From Blastomonas ursincola (GTDB lineage Bacteria; Pseudomonadota; Alphaproteobacteria; Sphingomonadales; Sphingomonadaceae): a stretch of DNA of 64,000 nt. The DNA is taken from the NCBI RefSeq assembly GCF_013607875.1, contig NZ_VDES01000002.1, forward strand, positions 1,370,297 through 1,434,296, written 5' to 3'. Position 1 is the stretch's first letter, and each line of letters starts with the position of its first letter. The translations under genes and the position numbers were made by a program. The notes below the pieces were generated by a model. That model did not search any database. It had not been told where the DNA came from and worked only from the letters and a program-made list of their open reading frames with translations. Below, in pieces: positions 16,880-27,843 of this stretch.

Positions 16880-17566
16880 ATGACCAAGCCCATCCGCAGC
16901 CTCAGGCCGCAACGCCTCGCCACCGTCCTTCTTGTCACTGCCCTGCTTGCCGCGTGCCAGCAACCGGCGGAGAAACCGGCCGAGGGCGACCCGCATGCCG
17001 GGATCGAGCTGCCGCCGGGCCATCCGCAGATCGACCTGTCTCAGGGCGGTATCGCTGCAGAGGCGGGGGCTGCGCAGCATCCGCCGGTGATGAGCCTCGA
17101 TGGCGAGGGGCTGCGCCTGGTCGATCCCGATAGCGGCGCGACCCGTCCGCTTGCGTTCGGCGTGCCGCTCGATCAGCTCAAGCTGGTGACCGAAAAGCTC
17201 AAGGGTCCCGCCGAGGCCGGCCGCGCCGCGGAATGCGGGGCAGGGCCGCTCGCCTATCTCAGCTGGAAGGACGGGCTGACGCTCTATGCGCTCGACGGGC
17301 TCTTTGCCGGCTGGGCGCTCGATGCGGCGGACAGTCCTGCGGCGAAGGGCAAGGACGGCAAGCCCGTGCCCAAGCTCACCACGATCAGCGGCATCGGCAT
17401 CGGTTCGACCCGCGCGCAACTGCTCGATGTCTATGACGCGAAGATCGAGCAGACCACGCTTGGCACCGAATTCAATGCCGCGGGCCTTTCAGGCATTCTC
17501 GACGGCACCGGCGCCAAGGCGAAAGTGACCAACCTCTGGTCGGGCGTGAACTGCGTCTTCCGCTGA
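16880..17566 (+). CDS. Putative lipoprotein, unknown function
   Basis: Protein of 228 residues with a lipobox (LLAAC) after a basic N-terminus and hydrophobic stretch, so an envelope lipoprotein is likely. The start at 16880 is chosen to give a normal signal length; ATG at 16856 is possible. The mature part has an ECGAGPLAYLSWKDGLTLYALDGLFAGW stretch and a GIGIGSTRAQLLDVYDAKIE segment and ends with a Cys (NCVFR). It follows the M23-bactofilin pair by about 70 bases in the same direction. The family is not recognised. Confidence 0.75.
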   Translation: MTKPIRSLRPQRLATVLLVTALLAACQQPAEKPAEGDPHAGIELPPGHPQIDLSQGGIAAEAGAAQHPPVMSLDGEGLRLVDPDSGATRPLAFGVPLDQLKLVTEKLKGPAEAGRAAECGAGPLAYLSWKDGLTLYALDGLFAGWALDAADSPAAKGKDGKPVPKLTTISGIGIGSTRAQLLDVYDAKIEQTTLGTEFNAAGLSGILDGTGAKAKVTNLWSGVNCVFR

Positions 17567-17712
17567 CAATCCTGTCAGCAATGCACGCACTCCCGCTGGA
17601 TTCGGACGCGGCATTGGTGCAACGTCGGCGCACCGGCGCGGGGCCGATTCGCAGGGGGCTGCGGGTCCGGAAAATCGACCCCCCGCATCGCCGGTCCTGA
17701 TTGGGGGAATTC

Positions 17713-18636
17713 ATGAAAAAGTCTGGATCGCGCGGCTTTTCGCGCAAGACGCTGCTGTGCGGCGTAGGCCTTGCCGTGCTCGCGCTTGGTGCGCCGGTGA
17801 TATCGGTGGCAGCCGCACCGCCTGCCGCTGCCCAGGCGGCCAAGCTGCCCAAGCCCTATGTCTCGCGCGCCATCGACGCAACGCTGATGGAGCTGACCCC
17901 GGCGGTGCGCTCGCAGTTCGGCATCAAGCCCAAGGTCAATGGCGTGCTCGTCATCTCGACTGATCCCAAGGGCATTGCCGCCAAGAACAAGATCGTGCCC
18001 GGAGACATCATCACCGACGTGCGCGGCAAGCGGGTGCTCAAGCCGATCGATGTCGACACGCACGTGCTCTATTTCCTGAAAAAAGGCGACAGCGCCTTCC
18101 AGTTCGGCGGCAACCGCGGCGGCCAGCGCTACAGCTCTGCCGCGCAGATCACGCTCGACCTGTTCGAAGCGGCCATCGACCTGGCGACCATCGCCGCGTG
18201 GAGCAGCTATTCGACCCCGACCTTCAGCTATGCCAGCTATTACGAGGAATACAGCACGGTCATTGTCGAGGAATATACCTATAGCGAGACGATCATCGAG
18301 GAAACGGTGACGTCCGAGAGCTATGTCAGCGAAATCACGTCGGAAGAGTCGAGCTACGAGGAGACCTCCGAAGAGGTGACCGAGGAATCGTCCGAGGAAA
18401 GCTCAGAGGAAGCCAGCGAGGAATCGTCCGAAGAGGAGTCGGCGGAGGAATCCGAGGAATCCGAAGAACAGGCCGATGAGGCAGAAGACGAAGCCGATGA
18501 GGCCGACGAGGCCCAGGATGAGGCGGACGAACCTGAGGAAGAGGAAGCCGATGAACCCGAGGACGAGCCCGAGGACGAGCCCGAGGATGAGCCCGAGGAA
18601 GACGATTCGGGCGGCGATGAAGAGCCCGAGCTCTGA
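17713..18636 (+). CDS. Secreted PDZ-like protein with a very acidic Glu/Ser/Asp tail
   Basis: Protein of 307 residues. The start at 17713 follows a GGGGGAA element; a signal peptide ends near VAAAPPAAAQA. Residues about 60-130 resemble a PDZ module (NGVLVISTDPKGIAAKNKIVPGD, then ITDVRGKRV). A Tyr/Ser-rich linker (YASYYEEYST) leads to about 115 residues made almost only of Glu, Ser, Asp, Ala and Pro, with repeats such as EESSEE and PEDE. The tail would be strongly negative and disordered, suited to binding cations or basic partners. Family not recognised. Confidence 0.75.
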   Translation: MKKSGSRGFSRKTLLCGVGLAVLALGAPVISVAAAPPAAAQAAKLPKPYVSRAIDATLMELTPAVRSQFGIKPKVNGVLVISTDPKGIAAKNKIVPGDIITDVRGKRVLKPIDVDTHVLYFLKKGDSAFQFGGNRGGQRYSSAAQITLDLFEAAIDLATIAAWSSYSTPTFSYASYYEEYSTVIVEEYTYSETIIEETVTSESYVSEITSEESSYEETSEEVTEESSEESSEEASEESSEEESAEESEESEEQADEAEDEADEADEAQDEADEPEEEEADEPEDEPEDEPEDEPEEDDSGGDEEPEL

Positions 18637-18644
18637 TCCGTTTT

Positions 18645-18673
18645 CCGGCCCGCCTGCGTGCCAGGCGGGCCGG
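18645..18673 (+). promoter_or_regulatory. Perfect 12-bp stem-loop directly before a start codon
   Basis: The arms at 18645-18656 and 18662-18673 (core CGGCCCGCCTG / CAGGCGGGCCG) are perfectly complementary with a five-base loop. The stem ends two bases before the GNAT ATG at 18676 and nine bases after the upstream stop. There is no T-run, so it is not a classical terminator; it covers the ribosome-binding region of the GNAT gene. Confidence 0.6.
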
Positions 18674-18675
18674 GC

Positions 18676-19266
18676 ATGAGCTCGCGCTTCCTTCCCGTCG
18701 AGCGTGGGCAGATCGCCACGATCGTCACGCATCTGGAAATGCGCAACCGGCCGGGGCCGCGCCCGGTGCGGCCGGTTCCGCTGCGCCTGAAGCGCTGGAA
18801 GGCACCGGACAATGACAAGTATCGCACGCTCTATCGCCGCGTCGGCGAGCCCTGGCTGTGGTTCTCGCGCCTGGTGATGGCCGATGCCGCGCTGGCGGCG
18901 ATCCTCACCGACCCGGCGGTCGAGATCTTCGCGGTGCTCGATCCCAAGGGCATCGAGATCGGGCTGCTCGAGCTCGATTTCCGTCAGCCTAGCCAGTGCG
19001 AGATCGCGTTCTTCGGCCTGATCCCGCAGCTCACAGGACAGGGCTTCGGCAGCTGGCTGATGGGCCAGGCGCTCGGCCTTGCCTGGCGCGCGGGGATCGA
19101 GCGCGTCCGGGTACACACCTGCACGCTCGACGATCCGCGCGCGCTCGGCTTCTATATTGCGCAGGGGTTCACGGCCACGGCGCGCGAGATCGAACTGCTC
19201 GACGACCCGCGTCTGACCGGGCTGATCCCGAAGGATTGCGCCCCGCACGTGCCGCTGATCGGGTGA
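18676..19266 (+). CDS. GNAT family N-acetyltransferase
   Basis: Protein of 196 residues. After a region with WLWFSRLVMAD, the acetyl-CoA-binding core appears as FFGLIPQLTGQGFGSWLMGQAL (motif A, Q/RxxGxG/A form QGFGSW), followed by VHTCTLDDPRALGFYIAQGF (motif B). The GNAT assignment is secure; the substrate is unknown. The ATG at 18676 has no clear Shine-Dalgarno sequence because a strong stem-loop ends just before it. Confidence 0.85.
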   Translation: MSSRFLPVERGQIATIVTHLEMRNRPGPRPVRPVPLRLKRWKAPDNDKYRTLYRRVGEPWLWFSRLVMADAALAAILTDPAVEIFAVLDPKGIEIGLLELDFRQPSQCEIAFFGLIPQLTGQGFGSWLMGQALGLAWRAGIERVRVHTCTLDDPRALGFYIAQGFTATAREIELLDDPRLTGLIPKDCAPHVPLIG

Positions 19267-19410
19267 ACGTCCTTCCTACGGGGAGGGGCAGAGCGCACCA
19301 TTCCCTCCCCCATCGAGGGGGAGGGCTTTTGCATCGAGCCCGCCTCCACCGGAACGCTTCTTCCCCCGCGCGGGTAGTCTTGGGCAGACCCAGCACGAAG
19401 GAATTTCCCC

Positions 19411-19731
19411 ATGGCCCATATCCCCGATGACAACGGTTTCGGCACGATCAACGAATCGCAGCGCGACAAGCCGCAGGCGAACGATGTTGCCGAACAGGCG
19501 CTGCGCCGCGAGGACGACCCCAGCGAGGACAGCGAGAAGGTGGCGAGCGGCATCAGCGTCATGCCGCTCGATGAACCCGATCTGGTCGACCGCATGGAAC
19601 AGATGGTGAGCTCGGGCCGGATCGACACCGACGCCTTCGCCGGTGAGCGCAACGACGACGACGAGGAAAGCCCGCTCGGCGAACTCGCGGACGAGGGGGA
19701 TGACGATCCGATGGACGTGATCGAGCGGTGA
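19411..19731 (+). CDS. Small acidic hypothetical protein
   Basis: Protein of 106 residues, with AAGGA upstream of the ATG. It is rich in Asp, Glu and Arg with no hydrophobic core and is probably disordered or partner-dependent. Recognisable parts are an N-terminal MAHIPDDNGFGTINESQRDK and a central LVDRMEQMVSSGRIDTDAF helix. It resembles a type of small conserved protein seen in sphingomonads, but no function can be stated. Confidence 0.65.
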   Translation: MAHIPDDNGFGTINESQRDKPQANDVAEQALRREDDPSEDSEKVASGISVMPLDEPDLVDRMEQMVSSGRIDTDAFAGERNDDDEESPLGELADEGDDDPMDVIER

Positions 19732-19792
19732 TTTAACGGCCCCGTGCTGCAAAAATCCTCCCTCAGCTTGCTGGGGCCAGCCTGCATCAATT

Positions 19793-19816
19793 CCTCCCCC
19801 AGCTTGCTGGGGGAGG
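19793..19816. repeat. Palindromic intergenic element (10-bp stem)
   Basis: Perfect inverted arms CCTCCCCCAG and CTGGGGGAGG around a CTTG loop, followed by ATTT. A less perfect copy begins about 40 bases upstream. It could serve as a transcription end for the small acidic gene at 19411-19731 and belongs to the same general class as other CCTC/GAGG palindromes in the window. Confidence 0.6.
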
Positions 19817-19870
19817 ATTTGCCAGAGTTTACCTGCACCATTTCCATCGCGCGGCAAGCCGCACCCACCC

Positions 19871-19902
19871 CAGCTCAGCCTGAGCCTGTCGAAGGCCCCG
19901 CG
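19871..19902. repeat. REP element, diverged copy
   Basis: Matches the 32-base REP unit found at 45351-45382 except for a few changes (CAGC at the start and GCCTGTCG in place of GCTTGTCG). It lies alone in a non-coding stretch. Confidence 0.7.
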
Positions 19903-20405
19903 CGGACCTCAGCCGTTACACAATGTTGGATTTGCAGATACAATCCGGCGCTCTGCGGGCGGAATGCGCGCAAGGGGGGCGGGCCGGGTGGTCCGGCCTG
20001 GGGCCGGAGGGATGAGCGGCGGCTCATGCGGCGGTCGATTCACAGCCTCGCTCCGCCAGACACTGCCTTCCATCTTGCGCTTTCGGCGGCATATCACGGG
20101 GGAGGAAGGCGCCCCGCGCGCTGACCGACTGCCTCTTCGGTTCGGTCCCTGGACGGATGCCTCGCGAAAGCCCCCATCCCCCGACCCGCCAACCCCCGGC
20201 AAATGCGAGGAACCTGTGCCGTGATCCCACACCAGGCAGATTTGGTGCGGGGACGGGGTGATTTGTAGCCTATTTGGTTTTAAATGTCAAGCGCGTCTAA
20301 CCTTCCCGTAGGCTCTGAAGGACTATCGAGAGGAACAAGCGGCGAGTAACAGATAAGATGCAATCCATCAATGTTCACGGATATGCCATCTCCGACTAGC
20401 GGATT

Positions 20406-21488
20406 TTATTGGTTCTCGGTAGCCTTCCGCTGATGAGGTGCAATTGATTCGATTCGATCTAAAAAATTGGAAAAATCTCGCAGTGTTTCTAGATGACCTA
20501 ATTCAAGTCCATCTGTATCAAAATGCATCACTTGATTGCGAATCTTATTCACAGCCTTTAATTGTTCGCAAAAAACTGATCGGTCTAATCTAATTCCAAA
20601 TTTCTCCCAATTCGTTGGTCGATCAAGAATACTCACGTAATCTCCAAATGACAAATCGGCCGGGCCATTAATCGCCTTTGACGAATTAGGGGCCTTGTCG
20701 TTTTGCAACTCGCTGTGAGTGAAAGTCCTACCAATCATATTTCGCAAATGGGTCTCAATCTGACTAATTAATAGGAAAGGTTCGCTAAGGACTCTAAACT
20801 GAAGACTTAAATCGGCGGCTGTTATAATTCCTGATATATCTTTGTTCTTTGATCGCACCAGGACGTAGTCACTTTTCACAACAGCAGAAATAGCTTCAAA
20901 TATAGATCGGTCCTCATCAATTACACTTGGAGGTTGCATGAAATCTGCAGCGCGACCCTCGATTTTATAAAGTATAGCTCGCGATCCGATTGTGGGCCAA
21001 GTAACTACGCCTTTTAATTCTTTGCCAATCATGACTGGGATTTGAGAGAAATCGTGAACCATCATTTTGGTAATGATAGCTGCAATGTCGTCTTCAGGTT
21101 TTGCTTTTACTACATCCTTATGAGCTGCTTCAAGCCGAGATAGTCGATATCCAGCTTCTCTGTGCTCCCACTGCATTGGCAAAGCATTTGTAGTGTCCAT
21201 TGAAACGGCATCGCCGCAGCCCAAAACGGCACTACTCCCTTTTGATAATCCCTTTGCAGAAACAATCTCTAATTTAGCAAAGCTGATTTGTTCATCTAGC
21301 CATGTCTCATTGAAGTCAGGAATTGTATAGAGCCCCAGCTGCCGTAATAAAGATCTGATCCGTTCAACATTCGCTGCGCCCCGACGTTGCATTTCAAACC
21401 ACGCCAAAAATTCACGAACCGTTACAGGATTTACGGCCTGTCCCTTTTTTAACGACTCGCTGACCAATTTTAGCTCTTTCGGAATCAT
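20406..21488 (-). CDS. CBS-domain protein with C-terminal HEPN-like domain
   Basis: Protein of 360 residues in clearly lower-GC DNA than its neighbours. Residues 1-75 form a helical, winged-helix-like region (VTVREFLAWFEMQRRG). Two CBS modules follow at about 115-165 (SQIPVMIGKELKGVVTW) and 180-230 (YVLVRSKNKDISGIITAADL). The C-terminal part (about 240-345) is helical and holds KIRNQVMH: Arg317-Asn-x3-His322, the RX4H motif with a polar residue after Arg that marks HEPN ribonucleases. A nucleotide-sensing nuclease, possibly in phage defence, is a reasonable inference but is not shown. Start: ATG at 21488 with GGGAT before it. No partner gene is adjacent. Confidence 0.75.
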   Translation of the reverse strand: MIPKELKLVSESLKKGQAVNPVTVREFLAWFEMQRRGAANVERIRSLLRQLGLYTIPDFNETWLDEQISFAKLEIVSAKGLSKGSSAVLGCGDAVSMDTTNALPMQWEHREAGYRLSRLEAAHKDVVKAKPEDDIAAIITKMMVHDFSQIPVMIGKELKGVVTWPTIGSRAILYKIEGRAADFMQPPSVIDEDRSIFEAISAVVKSDYVLVRSKNKDISGIITAADLSLQFRVLSEPFLLISQIETHLRNMIGRTFTHSELQNDKAPNSSKAINGPADLSFGDYVSILDRPTNWEKFGIRLDRSVFCEQLKAVNKIRNQVMHFDTDGLELGHLETLRDFSNFLDRIESIAPHQRKATENQ

Positions 21489-21583
21489 GTTTAAATCCCA
21501 GTTAAAGAATTTCCGGGTAACGGTATCTGAGTTTCACGACTGAACCGATAATGCTTGTTATATTAGATTTTTTTAATTTCAAT

Positions 21584-22657
21584 TCAAATCAACTCATCCT
21601 CATCCAGCAGCCGGTCGTTCAGCAGCGCCTCGGTAATCTGATCCACCCTCTGCTCGACATCGCCAAAGCGCATCACTTCCGCGATGTGCACCAGCGCGTC
21701 GCCCTGGTTGACGACGGGCAGTACCGCGTGGCCGATGATGATGCCGTCGATCGGGGCGCGGAACTCCATGGCGTCGTCGCCGAATATGCCCGAGACGCGG
21801 CCGATGACCTCGCCCTTCTTCACCGCGTCGCCCGATTTCTGCTGGAGCGTGCACAGCCCGCCCCGGGGTGCGCGGACCCAGATGGCGCGGCGGCAGCGGG
21901 CGGGGAGGGTGACGGTCGTCGCCTCCGGGTGCGGCTGGATCATGCCCAGATGCGCCATCACGTTGAGCACGCCGTTGACGCCGCTGCGCACCGACAGCTC
22001 GTCGAAGCGCAGCGCCTCGCCCGCCTCCATCAGCAGCATGTCCACGCCTTCGCCGCGCGCGATGTCGCGCAAGCTGCCGGGGCGCAGCGGGCTCTCGATC
22101 ACCGCATGCGCGCCGAACAGCATCGCGAGCTCGCGCAGCTTCTCGTTATCGGGTGCGATGCGGATCTGCGGCAGGTTGTAGCGGTGGACGGCGGCGCTGT
22201 GGATGTCGATGCCGAGCGAGCAATGGCAGATCACCTCTTTCAGGAACTTGTTGGCGAGCTGCGCGGCGAGCGATCCCTTGGCGCTGCCGGGGAAGGAGCG
22301 GTTGAGATCGCGCCGGTCGGGCAGATAGCGGCTGTGCTGCTGGAAGCCGAAGATGTTGACCACCGGCAGGAACAGCACCGTGCCCGCCATGGTCGCCGGA
22401 TCCAGCTTGGCGAGCACGCGCTGGATTACCGCGGTGCCGATGATCTCGTCGCCATGGATCGCGGCGGAGACGAAGATGCACGGGCCAGGCCTGCTGCCGT
22501 GCAGCACGCGGACATAGAGGCTCGCCGGCAGCCCGGTCGCGGTGTTGCTGACCGGGATGGCGATGGTCGCCGAGGTGCCGGGGTCGATCGTCACGCCCGC
22601 CAGGGTGAAAGGCGTCGCGGTGGCCGCGGCGGTCGGTTGTGGCGTCTCGTCGGTCAT
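21584..22657 (-). CDS. Succinylglutamate desuccinylase/aspartoacylase family protein
   Basis: Zinc carboxypeptidase-like (M14-related) enzyme of 357 residues. The first metal motif is AAIHGDE at about residue 66-72 and a second His is in GIDIHSAA at about 148-155; a conserved DLNRSFPG lies between. The C-terminal region (about 265-345) resembles a barrel or biotinyl-like beta domain (SGDAVKKGEVIGRVSG). It likely deacylates an amino-acid derivative; the exact substrate is unknown. The ATG follows a G-rich Shine-Dalgarno. It ends about 95 bases from the CBS-HEPN gene, which transcribes in the same direction. Confidence 0.88.
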   Translation of the reverse strand: MTDETPQPTAAATATPFTLAGVTIDPGTSATIAIPVSNTATGLPASLYVRVLHGSRPGPCIFVSAAIHGDEIIGTAVIQRVLAKLDPATMAGTVLFLPVVNIFGFQQHSRYLPDRRDLNRSFPGSAKGSLAAQLANKFLKEVICHCSLGIDIHSAAVHRYNLPQIRIAPDNEKLRELAMLFGAHAVIESPLRPGSLRDIARGEGVDMLLMEAGEALRFDELSVRSGVNGVLNVMAHLGMIQPHPEATTVTLPARCRRAIWVRAPRGGLCTLQQKSGDAVKKGEVIGRVSGIFGDDAMEFRAPIDGIIIGHAVLPVVNQGDALVHIAEVMRFGDVEQRVDQITEALLNDRLLDEDELI

Positions 22658-22785
22658 GCAGCCCCCCTAGTCCTGCAGATGCCGCGTGCCGCTTGCGCGC
22701 AGCCCCGGCAGTGAGTATGACGCCGGTGTGACAGCAGGCGCAAACACTTTGTCGCGCCTTGCTCCGCTTTTGTCTTGTCGCGTGC

Positions 22786-22814
22786 TTGACAGCATGGGCG
22801 ACTCCGCCTATGCG
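22786..22814 (+). promoter_or_regulatory. Candidate promoter for the alpha operon
   Basis: A consensus TTGACA (22786-22791) is followed 17 bases later by TATGCG (22809-22814). The spacing is ideal, the -10 hexamer is weak. It lies about 150 bases upstream of rpsM in the 303-base gap after the divergent aspartoacylase gene and is the only good -35 match seen there. Confidence 0.45.
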
Positions 22815-22960
22815 CGGCTTTCATTTTCATTGAGCGGCTTAAAAACAGGCTTTGCATCGTTCCAAATGCGAGGCCTGCGATTTTTGCGCTTTGTGGTTTT
22901 GAAGCGTTGAGATGGGGCTTGCGGCAGGTGCCGCGCCCTGTGGAGCAGGAGACTTAATAA

Positions 22961-23329
22961 GTGGCACGTATCGCCGGGGTGAACATCCCCACCAACAAGC
23001 GCGTTATCATTGCGCTGACCTATATCCATGGAATTGGCCCCGCCAAGGCACTGGAAATCGCCGACAAGCTGGGCATCGACCACACCCGCCGCGTTCAGGA
23101 CCTGAGCGACGCCGAGGTGCTGCAGATCCGCGAAACGATCGACGCCGATCACACCGTGGAAGGTGACCTGCGTCGCCAGACCGCGATGAACATCAAGCGT
23201 CTGATGGACCTGGCCTGCTATCGCGGCCTGCGTCATCGCAAGGGCCTGCCGGTTCGTGGCCAGCGCACGCACACCAATGCGCGCACCCGCAAGGGCAAGG
23301 CCAAGCCGATCGCCGGCAAGAAGAAATAA
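22961..23329 (+). CDS. rpsM: 30S ribosomal protein S13 (uS13)
   Basis: Protein of 122 residues starting [10 protein letters not shown] and ending in the basic [18 protein letters not shown] tail, the full normal length of S13. The start is a GTG with AGGAGA eight bases upstream. It contacts helix 38 and tRNA at the subunit interface. It is the first gene of the alpha operon here; neither adk nor secY is immediately upstream. Confidence 0.98.
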   Translation: MARIAGVNIPTNKRVIIALTYIHGIGPAKALEIADKLGIDHTRRVQDLSDAEVLQIRETIDADHTVEGDLRRQTAMNIKRLMDLACYRGLRHRKGLPVRGQRTHTNARTRKGKAKPIAGKKK

Positions 23330-23402
23330 GGCCGCCGGGGCGCCTTAAGCGTCCCGCCCTTGTTTTCTTTTCCCGCAATCCCCTTATTCCAGGATATTAC
23401 AT

Positions 23403-23792
23403 ATGGCACGCGAACCGCAGAGGCTCAAAAAGCGCGAGCGCAAGAACATTTCGGCCGGCATTGCTCATGTCAACGCCAGCTTCAACAACACCATGATCAC
23501 CATCACCGACGCCCAGGGCAATGCGATCAGCTGGTCCTCGGCCGGCATGATGGGCTTCAAGGGCAGCCGCAAGTCGACCCCGTATGCCGCACAGGTCTGT
23601 GCGGAAGACGCGGGCCGCAAGGCAGCCGAGCACGGCGTCCGCACGCTCGAAGTCGAAGTCAAGGGCCCCGGTTCGGGCCGTGAATCGGCGCTTCGTGCGC
23701 TGCAGGCGGTGGGCTTCACCATCACCTCGATCCGCGATGTGACGCCGATCCCCCACAATGGGGTTCGTCCGTCCAAGCGGCGTCGCGTCTGA
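23403..23792 (+). CDS. rpsK: 30S ribosomal protein S11 (uS11)
   Basis: Protein of 129 residues with the family segments [19 protein letters not shown] and [18 protein letters not shown] at the C-terminus. It binds 16S rRNA at the platform. It follows rpsM by 73 bases and precedes rpoA by 110; a GGGTGGCG/CGCCACCC hairpin lies in the latter gap at about 23810-23830. Confidence 0.98.
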   Translation: MAREPQRLKKRERKNISAGIAHVNASFNNTMITITDAQGNAISWSSAGMMGFKGSRKSTPYAAQVCAEDAGRKAAEHGVRTLEVEVKGPGSGRESALRALQAVGFTITSIRDVTPIPHNGVRPSKRRRV

Positions 23793-23902
23793 CACCCAGG
23801 CTGTCGTTCGGGGTGGCGGACGCGCCACCCAAACAATTTCCGGCCGGGGCTCCCAAGCGCGACATATGAGCGTCGCCCCCGCCCAACACTCAGGGGAAGT
23901 CC

Positions 23903-24955
23903 ATGACTGTCAACATCAAGAACTGGCAGGAACTGAAGAAGCCGAACGGTCTTGAAGTCAAGAGCGGCGGCGATCCCAAGCGCAAGGCAACCTTTGTTGC
24001 AGAACCTCTCGAGCGCGGCTTCGGCCTGACGCTGGGCAACGCGCTGCGCCGCGTGCTGCTGTCGTCGCTGCAGGGCGCCGCGATCACCTCGATCAAGATC
24101 GAAAACGCGCTGCACGAGTTCTCCTCGCTCGCCGGCGTGCGCGAGGACGTGACCGACATCGTCCTCAACGTGAAGCAGATCGCGCTGAAGATGGAAGGTG
24201 AAGGCCCCAAGCGCCTCCAGCTTTCGGCCACCGGTCCTGCCCAGGTGAAGGCGGGCGACATCGCCGTTTCGGGCGATATCGAGGTGATGAACAAGGATCT
24301 GGTGATCTGTCACCTGGATGACGGCGCGACGCTGAACATCGAACTGACCTGCGACACCGGCAAGGGCTATGTCCCTGCCGTCGCCAACCGTCCGGTCGAT
24401 GCGCCGATCGGCCTGATCCCGGTCGACTCGCTGTTCTCGCCGATCCGCCAGGTGTCGTACAAGGTGGAAAACACCCGCGTCGGCCAGGAACTGGACTATG
24501 ATCGCCTGTCGCTGACCATCGAGACCGACGGCACCGTGACGCCCGAAGATGCCGTCGCCTATGCCGCGCGCATCCTGCAGGACCAGTTGGCGCTGTTCGT
24601 CCATTTCGAGGACAGCATTGCCACCGCTACTACCGGTTCGGTCAGCCAGGCCGCTCCGGAAGAAGGCGATGCCAACCAGATCAACCGCTATCTTCTCAAG
24701 AAGGTGGACGAGCTGGAACTGTCGGTGCGTTCGGCCAACTGCCTCAAGAACGACAACATCATCTATATCGGCGATCTGGTCCAGAAGACCGAAGCCGAGA
24801 TGCTGCGCACCCCGAATTTCGGTCGCAAGTCGCTGAACGAAATCAAGGAAGTGCTCTCCAGCATGGGTCTGCGCCTCGGCATGGACATTCCCGGCTGGCC
24901 GCCCGAGAATATCGAGGAAATGGCCAAGAAGCTGGAACAGGAACTGCTGGGCTAA
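23903..24955 (+). CDS. rpoA: DNA-directed RNA polymerase subunit alpha
   Basis: Protein of 350 residues, the normal length. The N-terminal assembly domain has [23 protein letters not shown], and the C-terminal domain (about 265-350) has [19 protein letters not shown] and [16 protein letters not shown], which bind UP elements and activators. A GGGGAA element precedes the ATG. Confidence 0.98.
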   Translation: MTVNIKNWQELKKPNGLEVKSGGDPKRKATFVAEPLERGFGLTLGNALRRVLLSSLQGAAITSIKIENALHEFSSLAGVREDVTDIVLNVKQIALKMEGEGPKRLQLSATGPAQVKAGDIAVSGDIEVMNKDLVICHLDDGATLNIELTCDTGKGYVPAVANRPVDAPIGLIPVDSLFSPIRQVSYKVENTRVGQELDYDRLSLTIETDGTVTPEDAVAYAARILQDQLALFVHFEDSIATATTGSVSQAAPEEGDANQINRYLLKKVDELELSVRSANCLKNDNIIYIGDLVQKTEAEMLRTPNFGRKSLNEIKEVLSSMGLRLGMDIPGWPPENIEEMAKKLEQELLG

Positions 24956-24965
24956 GCCGATATCG

Positions 24966-25079
24966 CCCTCTCCCCGTCAGGGGAGAGGGTTGGGAGAGGG
25001 GCCTGCGCCAGCGTTGGCGATTTCCCCCCTTCCTCCGCCGCGTTGCGGCTCCTCCCTCGCCCCCTGAAGGGGAGAGGGC
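24966..25079. repeat. Pair of CCTCTCCCC/GGGGAGAGG palindromes between rpoA and rplQ
   Basis: A perfect palindrome at 24966-24989 (CCCTCTCCCC, GTCA, GGGGAGAGGG) starts 10 bases after the rpoA stop. A second related copy with GCCCCCTGAAGGGGAGAGGG ends at about 25079. They resemble the palindromes beside metC, sseA, csbD and the cyclophilin gene. No T-run follows, so they may act on mRNA stability more than on termination. Confidence 0.65.
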
Positions 25080-25157
25080 TTATGGGTTAAAGGCAAGACC
25101 CTGATTTGCCAGGACCGGGGTACCTGAAACGGCCCCCTTACGAACGGAGTAAAAGAA

Positions 25158-25577
25158 ATGCGTCACGGAGTAGGCAAGCGCAAGCTGCAGCGGACCAGCG
25201 CCCATCGTATCGCGATGCTGCGCAACATGGCAGCCTCGCTGATCAAGCACGAGCAGATCAAGACCACGCTGCCCAAGGCGCGTGAACTGCGTCCCTATGT
25301 CGAAAAGCTGATCACGCTGGCCAAGCGCGGCGGCCTTTCCAACCGTCGTCTCGCCATGGCTCGCCTGATGGACGATGCCCAGCTGGTCAAGCTGTTCGAC
25401 ACGCTGGCACCCCGCTATGCCGACCGCGCCGGTGGCTATACCCGTGTGCTCAAGGCCGGTTTCCGCGCCTCTGACGCCGCGCCGATGGCGATCATCGAAC
25501 TGGTCGACCGCGACACCAGCGCCAAGGGTCAGGATTCGGGCCCGGTCATGACCGAGGACGATTACGCCGACGCGTAA
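25158..25577 (+). CDS. rplQ: 50S ribosomal protein L17 (bL17)
   Basis: Protein of 139 residues starting [17 protein letters not shown], with [21 protein letters not shown] and [11 protein letters not shown] near the end. It is the last gene of the alpha operon, separated from rpoA by a 200-base stretch containing two palindromes, and is followed by a strong terminator. Confidence 0.98.
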   Translation: MRHGVGKRKLQRTSAHRIAMLRNMAASLIKHEQIKTTLPKARELRPYVEKLITLAKRGGLSNRRLAMARLMDDAQLVKLFDTLAPRYADRAGGYTRVLKAGFRASDAAPMAIIELVDRDTSAKGQDSGPVMTEDDYADA

Positions 25578-25605
25578 CAGTATCACACGAAACCGGATTG
25601 CCAGA

Positions 25606-25638
25606 CAGGCCGCGAATGCTAAGTTCGCGGCCTGTTTT
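25606..25638 (+). terminator. Rho-independent terminator after rplQ
   Basis: Arms CAGGCCGCGAA (25606-25616) and TTCGCGGCCTG (25624-25634) form a perfect 11-bp stem with a seven-base loop and are followed by TTTTCGTTTG. It closes the rpsM-rpsK-rpoA-rplQ operon. Confidence 0.85.
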
Positions 25639-25673
25639 CGTTTGTCCAATCAACAATCTAAGAGGATCGCCAC

Positions 25674-27806
<2,133 letters not shown>

Positions 27807-27843
27807 ACGGGGCAGGGGGCTGGCCGGGCGCCGGCCCCCGCCT

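Larger units (their letters stand above)
19732..20405. other. Intergenic stretch of about 670 bases, no supported gene
   Basis: No reading frame here has a ribosome site together with protein-like composition. It holds a perfect palindrome at 19793-19816 (CCTCCCCCAG / CTGGGGGAGG around CTTG) with a partial copy at about 19755-19775, and one REP-like element at 19871-19902. From about 20250 base composition turns AT-richer and stays so through the following CBS-HEPN gene, which suggests that the left edge of an acquired segment lies here. Confidence 0.7.

Noticed and set aside
19964-20224. Possible small gene in the 19732-20405 gap
   Set aside because: Arg/Pro/Gly-rich frame without ribosome site, overlapped by equally open frames on the other strand.
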